Position numbers and translations under genes: made by a program. Below the pieces are notes generated by a model. It was not told the origin of the DNA and did no database searches. It saw nothing but the letters and a program-made list of their open reading frames with translations. A stretch of 64,000 nucleotides of DNA from Seriola aureovittata (Eukaryota; Chordata; Actinopteri; Carangiformes; Carangidae), in the NCBI RefSeq assembly GCF_021018895.1, contig NC_079383.1, positions 23,304,588 to 23,368,587 on the forward strand. The letters are read 5' to 3'. Below, in pieces: positions 33,117-45,147 of the stretch. Numbering within the stretch: position 1 is the first letter of the stretch; each line of letters begins with the position of its first letter.

Positions 33117-33172
33117 AATCAGAACTAATCATCCTGTAGGTGTTTGTTAAAGTTGAGCTCTCACACGAGTTC

Positions 33173-33295
33173 AGGGCTGCAACTAACGATTAGTTTCAGA
33201 TCAATCTGCCCATTGTTTAACTGATTAATTGATTTTTTCTTCTTTACTCTGTGAAATGTAAAACATAAATAAAATGGCAGAGAAGCTGAAACCAG
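33173..33295 (+). mobile_element. Interspersed fish repeat (GGGCTGCAACTAACGATTA type)
   Basis: It begins GGGCTGCAACTAACGATTAG, followed by ATCAATCTGCCCATTGTTTA and ATTAATTGATTTTTTC. I recall this as a very common dispersed repeat in fish genomes. An antisense fragment of its later part is at 7925-8010. Confidence 0.6.
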
Positions 33296-34180
33296 AGAAT
33301 AAAACCGCTTTACTGCTCTTCAGATGTTCCTGCAGTCAGAGTGAAGGTTTCACTATATTAAAGCAGTTTCACAAAACACCTTAAATCTTCTCAAGCTTTC
33401 CCTGAAATGTTCACTTAAGTATTTAAGGTTTTCTCCTGATCTTAGTCTCATACTTGAGAAATCCCTTAAAGTCAGTTCAGAGCTTAGCAACCAAACTAAG
33501 GAATAAAACTAAAGGTTCTTCTGATTGTATCTGAACTTCGACTTGTCTGAAAAAACAAACAGTCTCCATGGAAACTACAATTTATCACTGTAAAATCTTT
33601 TTGATTTCTGCAAATACCTTCATGTTTTTCCTCAACTAAGGAAACTACATCATTCTGTGTAACACCCTGAAGTAACTCCCTCAGCTAAGGAGAAATTCAA
33701 CCTCAGGTGTCGGACTTAAGTGGAAAACATCATTTCAGTTTCCTAAATCTAAATCTAAAGACAGATTCAGTTCACTAAGGTGTGAACCTGTGAACACACC
33801 TGGTATAAACTCAGGGCTGAAGCTCAGTCTGAACAGCTGTTTGTTCTTCACGTCAAACCAGCTGATGTGACTGTGTGAACAGAAAGGTCAACACCTTGTC
33901 CTTCACTGTTTACTCACCAATCAAAGTCAGAGCACTGCAGGTCTGTGTGCTTCCTGTCTGACACGGTGACGCCACAGAAACGTGTCTGCCGCGTTTTTCT
34001 ACTAATTTTAATCAAAGCTCGAGATTTAATTCGTCTTCCGTGCAGTTTCCGCACAACCTGGATGCGTTCTGCGGGACTTTAGGGGCCGGTTCTGGCTTGT
34101 CGGAGCTTTTTGAGGGGTTTTGAACGCACCGTCAAGTCCATATGGTGCAGGAGCTGGATGCTGGGTTCACTGACGGGGGA
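33296..34180. other. Intergenic DNA upstream of the C9orf152-like gene
   Basis: No coding exon recognised. TTAAG/CTTAAG-type words are frequent between 33380 and 33790 and may be an old repeat. ATAAAAG at 34181-34187, 38 bp before the ATG at 34225, is a weak TATA-like candidate. Confidence 0.4.
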
Positions 34181-34224
34181 ATAAAAGCACCTGCGGCAGG
34201 TGTGTCGCTGCCGAGGCCAACAGG

Positions 34225-34289
34225 ATGTCCTGCTCCTGTTGCTGCTGTGTGAGTCCCGGCGGGAAGCTGCTGGAGGGTAAAATCACACG

Positions 34290-34322
<33 letters not shown>

Positions 34323-34529
34323 CAATGAGTTCACCTGAGGGTCACATGGTTGTCAGGTACGTGTCACACAGATGTCACATCAGCTGGTGCAGGTGAGAAG
34401 AAGCAGCTGTTTCACTCGTAACAAAAACAGAGTTACAGATGTGGTTCCAGATGTGTCAAATGATGTTTGTTTGAATCTAATGTTCAGTGAGTCAGAGACA
34501 CATTATATTTATGATTCCACAGAGTCCAG

Positions 34530-34565
<36 letters not shown>

Positions 34566-36844
34566 GTTCGATTCCCATGTTTGTTTCTGTTATTGATGAC
34601 TGTTCGTTATTACTGTAACCATGACAACCGAGGTTACGGTCCGCCTGTTTCAGGAGACGCATCTGAGGGTCGGTGCTGGTTTAGGTTGGAGGAGTTGTTA
34701 ATGGCGGTAGACGTACCTGACCTCGGTTGCCATGGTTACTATAATAACGGCCATGTCCTGGTTGGGTTTAGGAGGGGATGGTGGTTTGTGTAAACTGAAT
34801 GTTTCCTCAACATTAGACGGTCTTTGTTGTCATGGTTACAACATAACCTGACGTGTCTCTCTTTATTCTACGTCACCGACACTTTTCCCTTCGCTCCTGT
34901 CATCATTACCACGACCACTAGATGTCGCCTAGCAACAAAACCCAGCTGTGATGTCATAACAACCTGCTGCACAGACGAGCTGTGGGCGTGTCTTACAGGA
35001 GGACAGACCCAGATTTGATTTGTTCAGGAAGTGAAGTCACTGAATGAGGAAAGACACCTGTCACCTGGAGCAGGACCAACACTTACTGTACATGTCAGAG
35101 CTGTTGGTCTGCTCTCCCGCAGGGGTCAGGAGGAAGGAGCTGCTGGCCCGGGAGGAGGAGGAGGAGGAGGAGGAGGAGGAGGGAGCAGGAGAGGAAGAGG
35201 AGAGCAGGAGGAACATGGATGTCTCTCTGCTCAGAGAACAGTACAGGAGCAGCAGAGAGACACAGAGGAGACAAACCCAGCTGCTTCTGTTCAGGACAGG
35301 TGAGCGGAAGTTGTTTGTTTACCTGCTGAGAGTCAGACTCGTGGCGGTGACCGGAAACAGATTTGTTTTAGAAATAAAAGCAGGAGATAATCGAGCTTGT
35401 AGAGAGAAAAAAACTGGTTTGGGAGAGAAAATTTCCAAAGTTTATTTCTCCGTTCAGGATCGTGACGAGTTAAAGTCTGTTAAACCAACACTTCCTGTTG
35501 CTGCTTTCAAAATAAAGGCACATTAGACAGGCGTGACATTGAAGCTCCCCACCGGATAGTTTGAGGAAGAGGAAGTATTCAGATCATTCAGTAGGTTTAT
35601 AAACTTAAGATGTAGATCTTAAACGATTTGAGATTGATTATTGATTATTTCCAAACAGGAAGCACAGACCTTACTGTAGTTATAGATTCTGATTCTGTTT
35701 TCTACAGTAAACTGATAAAAACAGTTTTAAATAATGAATCTGTGTTGTACTGACAGTTGTTTCATTCTAACTGTATTTACAGCTGTGAAGAAGCTAATGA
35801 ACCATGTTCTGACAACCTAGTGAAAATGACGGTATCAGCAGAACAATAAATGATCCCCTCTCCCTCCCTCCCTCCCTCCCTCCCTCCCTCCGTCTTCATC
35901 ACCCTCTCTTCTCACTGTTTAACCACTGTGTGTCTCTACAGTCTCAGAGGAGCTGTCCGGGGCCGTCAGCGTCGTCCCTGTCACTCAGGGATTGGCATCA
36001 CCTCCGCCTGCCGTAACCTTCGACCCCGACCCATTGACCTACGACCCTTGGCGCGTCCATCTGGACCTCCACCGGCGCTCCTGCCCCGGTGTCACCGTCC
36101 GGCTGCCGGCCTCCTCCCCAGAAACAACAAACAGCAGCGTCACTGGTTCCTCCAGGTCAGAGGTTAAAGATTTGCATCATGGGATTGAAATCACCTCCAC
36201 AGCCTGGTGAAATATTCAAGAGCAGGAAAACTAACTGCGATAGGCTGAGATAAGCCTGGTTTAACAGGTAATCTTTATGACCCCGCCCTCTGACTGACGG
36301 TTTTGTTTACAGGTGTTCATCATCTTCTTCCTCCGGCTCCGATCCAGACTCTGGATCCTCTGACAGATCCAGAGGAGTCAGTGGTTCCGGGGCGGATCCA
36401 GTCCACTTTTCTGTCACCAGACCCCTCGATGCTTCGGAGCAGAATCCCAGTGACGGATCCAGAGAAGATCCTCCTGATGATTCTCAGGAGAGTTCGGCCC
36501 CCGGTTCTCTGACCAGCTCTGATGAAAGCTCCACCCCCGTCGCCTCCGTCACCTGCTCCCCCAGCAGCTCCAACACCGACCTACACCAAGACCTGAAGGA
36601 GAACCGGTCTGCAGATGTAAAAACCAATAACGACTTCCTGCAGACCAGCAACACCCCAGCGGGGAGGGGCTCCAGGAAGTTCTCGGCCCCTGCTGCCCTC
36701 AGGTTTACCAGACAGCTGAGTGTAGGGGGGGTGGGCTCGTCCTCGGGGGTTCACCAGAACCAGAACTACTACCCGTTCCCCAGCAGGAAGGCGCCGAGGA
36801 TCTCTGAGGCGGCCAGGAGGCTGGGGATGTACTCGTCCTTCTGA
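34225..36844 (+). CDS. C9orf152-like protein, four coding exons
   Basis: Function unknown. Coding exons are 34225-34276, 35123-35299, 35942-36155 and 36313-36844; all borders are GT/AG and phases fit, giving 325 codons. The start MSCSCCCC is Cys-rich. Exon 2 has a poly-Glu run (35152-35180) and the segment SLLREQYRSSRETQRRQTQL. Exon 4 is Ser/Pro-rich, probably disordered, and ends YYPFPSRKAPRISEAARRLG plus MYSSF. The LLR-QY segment and this C-terminus match human C9orf152 as I remember it (PRISQAARNLGLYGSA end); the middle does not. The N-terminal exon is the least certain part; an out-of-frame ATG at 34142 precedes it. No signal peptide or membrane segment is visible. Confidence 0.78.
34533..34565. 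repeat. (GATT)n microsatellite
   Basis: Eight tandem GATT units in intron 1 of the C9orf152-like gene, directly before an imperfect inverted repeat. Confidence 0.9.
34615..34739. mobile_element. MITE-like imperfect inverted repeat
   Basis: The left arm GTAACCATGACAACCGAGG (34615-34633) and right arm CCTCGGTTGCCATGGTTAC (34721-34739) are inverted complements with 18 of 19 matches. Inner segments near GGTTACGGTCCGCC and GGCGGTAGACGTACC also pair imperfectly. It has no coding content. Confidence 0.55.
35852..35891. repeat. (CCCT)n tract
   Basis: Tandem CCCT units 50 bp upstream of the exon 3 acceptor in the C9orf152-like gene. Confidence 0.85.
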
Positions 36845-37092
36845 GAGATTTCACAGTTTATTTCATGATGCAAGTTCATGTTCAGCTGCTGCAAAACCAG
36901 TTTCCTTCTTTCTTTCATGACCCAGATGTTAATTTACAGTCTCTCCATCTTTCCTCTCAGTTCAAATCACTCGCTCAGAAGAAACGAGACGTCAGTTTAT
37001 CAGGCCAGGATCAGACTTCTGTTTATTTTCACTGATTCATTGTCAGGTGTGAAGTTATGACGTTAATGGTTTCATTGTAAAGCAGCTGCTTT

Positions 37093-37098
37093 ATTAAA
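37093..37098 (+). promoter_or_regulatory. ATTAAA polyadenylation signal of the C9orf152-like gene
   Basis: ATTAAA lies about 250 bp after the stop at 36844. Several AT-rich stretches follow up to about 37320. Confidence 0.45.
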
Positions 37099-37429
37099 GG
37101 AATTCAAAAGCTGATGAGTCTGTACACTGTTTATTTCTTCATTTAAGTGTATCAGCATCTTCATGTAAAGTTCATCATCATGCTTATTTTCTATTCAAAT
37201 TATATAAAAAATATTATAAAAAAATGCAATTACACAATAAGTTTGAGTCTGTCTTTTATTTTATTGATTCATTTTTATCACTCTCGGTTGCAGTGTGTCT
37301 TTTATTTTATTTTATTTTAACGCTGGCTTGTATTGTCGAATTTCCTCTCACAGAAAAACTGTAGGACATTTGACCCTCGTTAGACGCCGTAGCAGATCAC
37401 AGATCGTCTTTAGTTGTGAGGACGAGTCA

Positions 37430-37800
37430 CGTGGCTGTGACGGACGCCGAGCTCCTCGCTTGATTTTGGTTGGCGGTACGTGACGTTAACCGGATCGTGA
37501 AACGCGGTCAGAGTGAGACCTCCTCCTCTCTCTCGTCACCTCTTTCCCAGAAACGACGAACCCACAACAACAACATCATCATCTGGCCGGAGAAGTGGAC
37601 GGTTACCGGGGCCTCACGCGCGTTTAAAACCACGGAGCTCTTTGTCATCTTGTCCTTTGACGTCAAGGTAACGCTCAGGAACATTTAACAGCGAGTCATG
37701 GCGGGTTTTAAGCGGGAAAACACAGAAACGACCGTTGTTTGAAGCTAGCGGCTAGGTAACTGTTACCGTGTGAAACCTCCGCCTGTTGTTGTTGTTGGCG
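37430..37800 (+). promoter_or_regulatory. CpG-rich promoter region of nub1 with CRE motif
   Basis: CpG dinucleotides are frequent here compared with the flanks. A perfect cAMP response element, TGACGTCA, lies at 37658-37665. It is directly followed by AAG and a donor-like GTAACG, so the segment may end a non-coding first exon of nub1. The next candidate acceptor is TTTCAG just before the ATG exon at 39065. The transcription start is not determinable. Confidence 0.5.
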
Positions 37801-38279
37801 TCATTAGTAACGTGTTTACCGTCAGCTAGCTTCATTCACCGTTAGCTCTCCGTGTTAGTGTCTCTCACAGGAACATTGTTGACCAGCAATCAGACATGAA
37901 ACCCGTTTAAATGTCACTAACAGTGTTGAGTGATGATACTTCCGGTATGAACGTCATGAATCTGCTGCTCCAGTCACGTGTTTAAAGTTTGGAGATCTGG
38001 AGCCAGACATCCTCAACTTCTACCTGCTACTGTGGGTCCAACTGCAAAAACACAGGATCCTACATCTCCCATAATGCATCTGTCAATAATAAGTTTGACC
38101 GTAACTCTCCCGCAGCACATTTGTAGTTTATTTGAGTTTTTCTGGCTTGTTTGAAACCAGTAGCTGAGTTTAGAAATCTGAGAGGACGTTTAAACCGAGG
38201 AGACGTCAGTTGATTGAGAGACGTTCACGGTCAGTCACAATAGACACTGAGAGGAAAAACGTCCACTAGTGAACGGCTT

Positions 38280-38760
38280 TCTTTTCAGCAACATGTTTTG
38301 ATTTTACGATCCTTTTATTGGTTTTTAAAGCTCTCAATGGTCCGACTTATTGATCAGATTTGATTTTATCTTCCTAGATCCCTCAGGTCTATTAATTAAA
38401 CCCACAGTCAGAAGGAAAACTCACAGTGAGGCAGCTTTTAATTACCGTGGTCCAGGATACCTGAGGACAGTAAACTCAACACCGACCTCTTCAGTCTGGC
38501 TTTTAATTGACTTTTATTTATTTATATATTTGAAGCTGATTTATGGGTTTGTCCTTTTATTCTATGATTATTTTCCTTTTAATATCCTGCCTTTAATTTC
38601 TCGTTTTACCCACTTTAATACATCTCCTCTGTTTTATATTTTATTATTTTATCTTTATATTTCTGTCGTTATCTTTGCTTTCCAGTCTTCAGTGTTTCCT
38701 CAGGTCCTGTTTTTATTGTCTTATTTCTATTGTTTTTATTTATTACTTGGTAATTTATCG

Positions 38761-38792
<32 letters not shown>

Positions 38793-38896
38793 TGTTTTTT
38801 ATTGCTTTTATTTTTTTTTTATTCTGTAAAGCACTTTGTGTTGCTTAGTTTGTATAAAAAGTGCTATACAAACAAAGTCTGATTGATTGATTAGTT
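38280..38896 (+). mobile_element. L2-like LINE 3' fragment
   Basis: It contains a degraded coding remnant around TCACAGTGAGGCAGCTTTTA, a T-rich 3' UTR and the diagnostic tail GTAAAGCACTTTGTGTTGC ... AAAAAGTGCTATACAAACAA ending in GATTGATTGATT. This tail is typical of fish L2-clade LINEs. A (TG)n tract at 38764-38792 lies within it. It is located in the 5' intron of nub1. Confidence 0.7.
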
Positions 38897-39064
38897 CCTG
38901 TAAAGTAACACCTGAGCAGAGACACACAGTCGGCCGGAGTCTGTCTCTCGGCTCTGGTTTCCTTCAGCAGTAATGACTCACTCCACGTAGCGGGGGAATT
39001 CCTCCAGCTGTCCAACAGCTTTCACTTTCTCATTCGTCCCTGGTGCTTTCAGAGACGAGACACG

Positions 39065-39893
39065 ATGGCGGAGCAGAACACGGAGGCGAAGCTGAAGAAC
39101 CTGCTGAAGCAGAAGAAGATCCAGCTGTGGAACCCGCCGTACACCGACGACGACAACCAGCCGGGGCAGCAGCACATGGAGGTAAATAAACACCACACCT
39201 TCTTCAACTACACTGTCATCATCATCATCATCACAGGACTTCCCCTGATCCTGGGGAGGAACATATTTATTGATGTGTTTATTGATAATGTATTATTAAG
39301 ATGAGGTATTTCTAAGTAAGTAAATAAATACACACAGATCCACATACAAAAAATGAATCATACATAAACAAATCTAAAAACAGAGAAGTGAAAATAACTG
39401 TTAGCCATTAAAATTAGTTTTGTTTTAATGCATCTCCTGGGACGTCCCTGCTCCTCCTTATATCGTTGAGATGTTACAGTGTTCTTCATGTGGAGTCGTT
39501 TACTTTAATGTTACAGCTTTAATTTGAAATCTCACATTGGATCATGAACTGTTTTTGTTCAGGAGCTGGCGCAGCACTGCGCCCCCCTGCTGGGTCTGTC
39601 GGTGGCGGAGGTGGGCGGCGCTCTGGAGTCCGTCAGAGTCCAGGCGGTGAACAGAGGGAAAGGAAACAAGACGTACAGAGAGACCAACGTGGCAACGCTG
39701 GAGCTGCTGCTGCCCAGAGACAGCAGGAAGGTGGGTCATCATCATCATCCTCATCATCATCATCATCATTGTCTGTGCTGCTGCTGTGAGTTTCAAACTG
39801 TCGTTCTGTTTCCTGTTTGTTTCAGGATCCAAAGTCGAAGAAGACCTACCTGGAGACGAGGCTGGACGTGTTGGTTCAGGAGGTGGTGGACAG

Positions 39894-39936
<43 letters not shown>

Positions 39937-40332
39937 TCAGACAGGACTGTGTTGGTTCTCCTCTCAGACACTTGGCGGTTGAGTGTGTGTGTTCCTCTGC
40001 TGCAGGATTGGAGACGACCACGGCCTCAAATACATCAAACTGATCCTGAACGGGAAAACGCTGTGTGTAGGTGAGTCAGCTGATCCATAGATCAATCAGC
40101 TGATCATTTTCCACTGCTCTGTTTCTGTTGTCTATCACTGACGTGTGTGTGTGTTGGTCCTGGCAGACCAGCGTCTGGATGAGCAGGGCGTGAAGAACCA
40201 CAGTAAGATGATGGTGCTGAAGGTGAGCGACGCCGAGCTGAAGCGACAGATGAGTGAGGAGGAGCAGAAGAAGAAGGAGCAGAACGAGAGTCTGCAGAGG
40301 ACCCAGAAAGGCTTCCAGATCCTGTCAGAGAG

Positions 40333-40380
<48 letters not shown>

Positions 40381-41192
40381 CCTCTGGTGTTAAGTCTCTT
40401 ACTCTCTGCTGCTGCTTCTCAGACGGCAGCGAGGACCCAGACACCACGCCTTTCCTGGAGATCGCCGACCAGAAGGGAAACCCCCTGAAGATCCCGCACA
40501 AGGAGAGGAAGGTAGAGAGATACACACTTCATCGTGTTGAGTTTTAAAGGTTAATGTTCAGTTTTGTCCGTCTTGACTTCTGTATAATGTGTGTGTGTGT
40601 GTGTGTGTGTCAGGCTCTGATCCTGGCCATGGGTTTCCATGAGAAAGGTCGCTCTCTGATGAAGAGGAAGCAGTACGACAACGCTCTGTGTCACCTGCTC
40701 CAGGCCGACCAGCAGTTCAGGTAAGGTCACCTGACACCAGCTCTGACATCATCAGGTGTCCAACATCACTGTCCTGGAGTTGGAGACAGTTTCACGTGTC
40801 AGACTTCAGACAGTGGTTCATGGTGGTGAACGGCAGCAGAACAGGTCGTAGTGTAGTCGCAGTTTTAGTAACTGCTGGTGTCGGAGTGAAGGTGTAGAGA
40901 CATCAGGTGCTGAGTCATGTTTCTCTGTGCAGTAAGTGCGACTCGGCTCTGCTCACCTCGGTGGATAACTACGCCGTCCTGCAGCTGGACATCGTGTGGT
41001 GTTACCGAGCGCTGGAGGCTCTGTCCTGTCTGGACGACGGCAAGAGCCGCCTGCGGAGAGCCGAGGACTGTTTCCTGCAGTGTTACGGAGAACAGCGCGA
41101 GAGGCTGCGCATGATCAAGGTGAACTGTTCACACGTTTACAACAGCAATCTTGTTTTATTTTGAAATGTTAACCTTGAGACGTTTTAACCTG

Positions 41193-41229
<37 letters not shown>

Positions 41230-41345
41230 GTCAGGGTAACACAGGCAGAGAGGAGGTGTTGTTTCTGCGGCTGTATCTCCTCCAGAGTCTCCTCTCCTAC
41301 CTGGAGGGAAACGACGGTCAGGCTCAGCAGCAGCTGTCCAAGGTT

Positions 41346-41384
<39 letters not shown>

Positions 41385-43709
41385 CACAACACACATGACT
41401 GATGACTGTGTGTGTGTGTGTGCGTGCGTGTGTGTGTGCAGGTGGAGTCTCTGTTCAGCCGTCTGTGTCTGGACTCAGAGAAAATGGCCCAGCTGATGGC
41501 TCTGGGTTTCTCTGAGAGAGAAGCTCGGCTGGGACTCAGAGCCTGTCAGGGAGACCTGGAGGCCGCCGCCAACCACATCAGCAGCCGCAGACAGGTAGCA
41601 CCTGCACCTGCACCTGCACCTGCACCTGCACCACAGTTAGTCTGAGGACGCTGACTGATGTCACTGAACCTGAGTCTAGCCACTCCCACGGCTTAAAGCT
41701 GAAAGTAGGAGCCTGGCCACGTTTCCAGGATGTTAGAGGACCTTCCCTGGAATACCTGGAAGAGGTTTTAACGTGCAGTAAAATAAAAATGAATAAATCA
41801 ATGAGAGTCCGGAGGGTTCAGGCTTCAGCAGCCGCTCATTGTCGGTTTCCATCCTTCAGATCTCGTGTTTTGGATCCGTGATCTTTGTCTGTCAGTTGTA
41901 TTGGTACGTGTTGCGAGCTCTGAGTTTGATGAGTGTGGATGTGTTTTCTGCTCAGGAGCAAGAGGAGCTGAAGCAGAGGGAGCGGCAGAAGAGGAGGAGG
42001 AGGATGGAGGACATCTCCTCCCTCACAGAGATGGGATTCTCCAGGAGAGACGCAGCCAGAGCTCTGCACCGCGCCGACGGAGACGTGGACAAAGCCTGCG
42101 AGGTGAGAGGCGGTTTCATCACTTCATTATCAGAGAAACGATCTCAGCTGAAGATCCAGTTTAAAACTGACACACCCTCCTCAGGTGATCAAGCCGTGCA
42201 GGTAAATGACAGTCAGCTGACCCCCTCTGTCCAAGCTGCTGTTAGTTATTCTAATATTCTGCCTGCTGTCTTTCAGATCCTCCAGGACTCCAGTCGACCC
42301 GCTCAGCTGAACAACAACAACACAGAGGGGGCCGTGAGTCCAGAGAAGGTGGAGCAGGTACCCCACCTGACACTGCCCTACACCACCTGACCTCGACTGA
42401 ATTCACCTGACCTCACCTGAATTCACCTGACTTCACCTGACCTCACCTGACCTCACCTGACTTCACCTGACCTCACCTGACTTCACCTGACCTCACCTGA
42501 CCTCACCTGACCTCACCTGACTTCACCTGACTTCACCAGGAACAAAGACATCAAAGAGCTGCTTAGATTTCCTCCAAGTTGTTAAACTGACTCTCTCTCT
42601 GCCCCTCCCCTCTCTGTCTGTCTCTCTCTCTCTCTGTCTGTCTCTCTCTGCCCCCCCTCTCTGTCTGTCTCTCTCTCTCTCTGTCTGTCTCTCTCTGCCC
42701 CCCCTCTCTGTCTCTGTCTGTCTGTCTCTCTCTGCCCCCCTCCCCTCTCTGCCCCCCCCCCGCTGCAGTTGTTGTATTTGGGTTTTGAGAGGGAGGCGTC
42801 TGAAGCCGCTCTCAGACTGACGGGTGGAGACATCCAAACTGCGACTCTGCTGCTGCTGGACAACCAGGGCGTCCTCTCCCCGCCCTCCACCTCCACGTCC
42901 ACCCCCTCCTCCTCCACCCCCTCCTCCACCTCCCCCTCCTCCGAGGAGCCCACAGCCTCCTCCGCCTCCACAGGTAAGACACCTCCACACCTCTGGACAG
43001 TGGGCGGAGCTTTCTTCACCCAGGACTGAGATCAAAAGACAAAATGCAAATGAAGCTTTTATCATATTGTAGAGATGAAAAAATTCAACTGTAAGTCAAA
43101 TGTTAAAGGCAAAAGGGAAATAAAAAAACAAGCTTCATATTTTAGTAATTAATTAACTTTATTTTCATATGTATGTTTTTATTTTCCTGATTCAATTCAA
43201 GCTCTTACATTCAGACTTTTCTCAGTTTGTCATTTTTCATTCTCCTTCTTTTTAACGTGTGATTGTGTCCTGAGATACTGGATACCAACATAATAATGTT
43301 TTCATTTAATCTAAATATATAAATGTGTAACATACTGTAAATATTTATGTAATACATTATTATACGTCATAAAAACACGTGGAGCTTCAACTCCGCAAGA
43401 AAGAAATGAAGAGAAGTAGAAAACAGTTTGTGACGAACTCAAAAAGTAAAGAAAATAAAAAGTCAGAACTTTAATGTGACAGAACAGAAGTGAGCATATT
43501 GATCTGAACACAGTATTGATCTGAACACAGTATTGATCGGCTCGTCCATGTGTCTTCTGTCCTCAGAGGACGAGGAGCTGGTGAGCGAGGTGCTGGACGA
43601 CATCTCCCACCACGAGGAGGATTATCTCGACCTGACGCTGGAGGAGGAGAGCGAGCTCATCGACACCATGAAGACCTACCTGAGCCGTGGCCCCACACAC
43701 TCCGTGTGA
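39065..43709 (+). CDS. nub1: nub1, NEDD8 ultimate buster 1
   Basis: This protein lowers NEDD8 conjugates by delivering NEDD8 and FAT10 substrates to the proteasome. Fourteen coding exons: 39065-39181, 39563-39730, 39826-39893, 40006-40070, 40167-40334, 40423-40511, 40614-40720, 40933-41119, 41235-41342, 41442-41594, 41956-42102, 42277-42357, 42769-42973, 43567-43709. Phases fit and the sum is 602 codons (601 residues, close to human). Residues about 105-160 form the ubiquitin-like domain ([18 protein letters not shown]), followed by a coiled Lys/Glu segment. Three UBA domains are marked by [14 protein letters not shown] (exon 10), [13 protein letters not shown] (exon 11) and [13 protein letters not shown] (exon 13). 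The C-terminus is acidic ([19 protein letters not shown]). All three UBAs are retained, as in the long human isoform. Confidence 0.96.
39895..39934. repeat. (CA)n directly after the nub1 exon 3 donor
   Basis: CA repeats start two bases into intron 3. Similar TG or CA runs abut other nub1 splice sites: 40335-40379 (after the exon 5 donor), 40589-40610 (before exon 7), 41194-41229 (before exon 9), 41349-41381 (after exon 9). Confidence 0.9.
42385..42538. repeat. CTCACCTGACTT minisatellite in nub1 intron 12
   Basis: About fourteen copies of a 10-11-bp unit, CTCACCTGA or CTTCACCTGA. Confidence 0.9.
42592..42762. repeat. TCTG/TCTC pyrimidine repeat with CCCCC blocks
   Basis: CTCTCTGTCTGTCTCTCTCT units separated by GCCCCCCCTC blocks. 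It runs into the acceptor of nub1 exon 13. Confidence 0.9.
42974..43566 (+). other. nub1 intron 13
   Basis: AT-rich intron with no recognised element. A short direct repeat TATTGATCTGAACACAG occurs twice near 43498-43533. Confidence 0.6.
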
Positions 43710-43711
43710 CA

Positions 43712-43759
<48 letters not shown>

Positions 43760-44350
43760 GCTTCACCCTCTGTTATCCATGTACAGCAGTCAGCGCCTCC
43801 ACCTCAGACTCAATCAGGTCGTCTCCTCCCTCACAAACTGATCATTAGTTTTATTTAGCGATCAGCTGAGACACAGTTTTATTTTGAAGGATCCAAACTG
43901 TTGTGTTGCACCTCAGCTGGCAACATGTTTAATTTGAATTTAATTTGAAAAGGTGTCAAAGTCCTGCAGGCTGCTGACGACTTCCTGTTTTAACTTGTGA
44001 AAGCTTCAGTTTGAGAAGCGGCGCGTCACATGACGACGTTCACTTTAAAACTTGTTCTTCTCAGACTGAACCGTCTGCTGTTCTTCATTATTTCCTTTAA
44101 ACACAAATGTTCTTTTCTGAATTCATCTTTAGCCACATGAAGATTTTCTTTAGATGTTTTGTCCGAACCAAAGGAACCTGCTGAGCTGCAGCTGGAAACA
44201 CGAACTCCAGCTTGTTGTTGTGACGACTGATCGATCACGTGTTTTCCGTTTGCGACTCAGCAGCTGTTTGTGACGTTGATTTAATTTAAATGAATTTCAT
44301 GTTGATGATGAGTTCCATGTGGATCGTCTCATGTTGATGGAGCCAATAAA
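43710..44350 (+). other. nub1 3' UTR with polyadenylation signal
   Basis: A (CA)n tract follows the stop directly (43711-43757). AATAAA lies at 44345-44350, about 640 bp after the stop. Confidence 0.7.
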
Positions 44351-44634
44351 GAAAAAGGTTTCGTTTGACTTTGTCTGTCCTGTAGTCGGCTGGGTCACAT
44401 GACTGAAGATAGGTAAACGATAGAGTGATAAAATACTATAACAGAGGAGATGTATTGAAGACAGTGAAACCAGAAATAAAAGGTGGGATATTAGAAATCT
44501 AATAAAAAAAAAAAAAAAATGTTAAAGAAAAAATAATAAAATGCTAAAAGAGGTGTTTGGAGAATAAAAAGATAAAATGAAAGTAGAAATAAAATCTCCC
44601 AGAAACCTGAACACGTCTGTCTGTGGAACTCAGC

Positions 44635-44721
44635 TGTCACCTGGTCACTGTCTTCTTCCTGTCACCTGGTCACTGTCTTCTTCCTGTCACCTGGTCACTG
44701 TCTTCTTCCTGTCACCTGGTC
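44635..44721. repeat. 25-bp minisatellite, three and a half copies
   Basis: Unit TGTCACCTGGTCACTGTCTT plus CTTCC, starting at 44635, 44660, 44685 and 44710 (partial). Copies are identical. Confidence 0.92.
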
Positions 44722-44756
44722 ATCCACAGAGAAATGCACACAGCCTGTATTCAGAA

Positions 44757-44974
44757 ACTGAGCCTTAAAACCAGCCGTCAGGACTTCTGGAACTTTGTGA
44801 TGTCACAACAAAGCAGTCACCAAGCCCCGCCCACCTGGACCCACCATCCAAACCTTGCAGGATTTGGTTTCTCTGAGTGTTTTTACCTGAAATCTGCTTT
44901 ATTTTTATTGGATCAGTCAGAAAACAGTCAGCCAATCAGAAGAGAGGCTCAGAGCCTCCTCTCTTCTGATTGGC
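44757..44974. mobile_element. Dispersed repeat with a terminal hairpin (copy 1)
   Basis: It begins ACTGAGCCTTAAAACCAGCC and shares an ordered series of words with 54481-54648 (AGCCCCGCCCACCTGGACCC, CTGAGTGTTTTTA, TTGGATCAGTCA). It ends in a perfect 17-bp hairpin: GCCAATCAGAAGAGAGG (44931-44947) and its complement (44958-44974). The family is not identified. Confidence 0.65.
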
Positions 44975-45147
44975 TCACCAACCTGTTGTTACTAGAGCTC
45001 CAGAGAGAAGCCTGAGAGAGGAGATGTAAAACTACACTGAGATGGTTTTTATATTTTCTGATGGATCAACACTTCAAATAAAACACAGAAGAAGAAGAAA
45101 CATGGAGCTTTAACACTTGTTATTTATATACAGAGAGAGAGAGAGAG

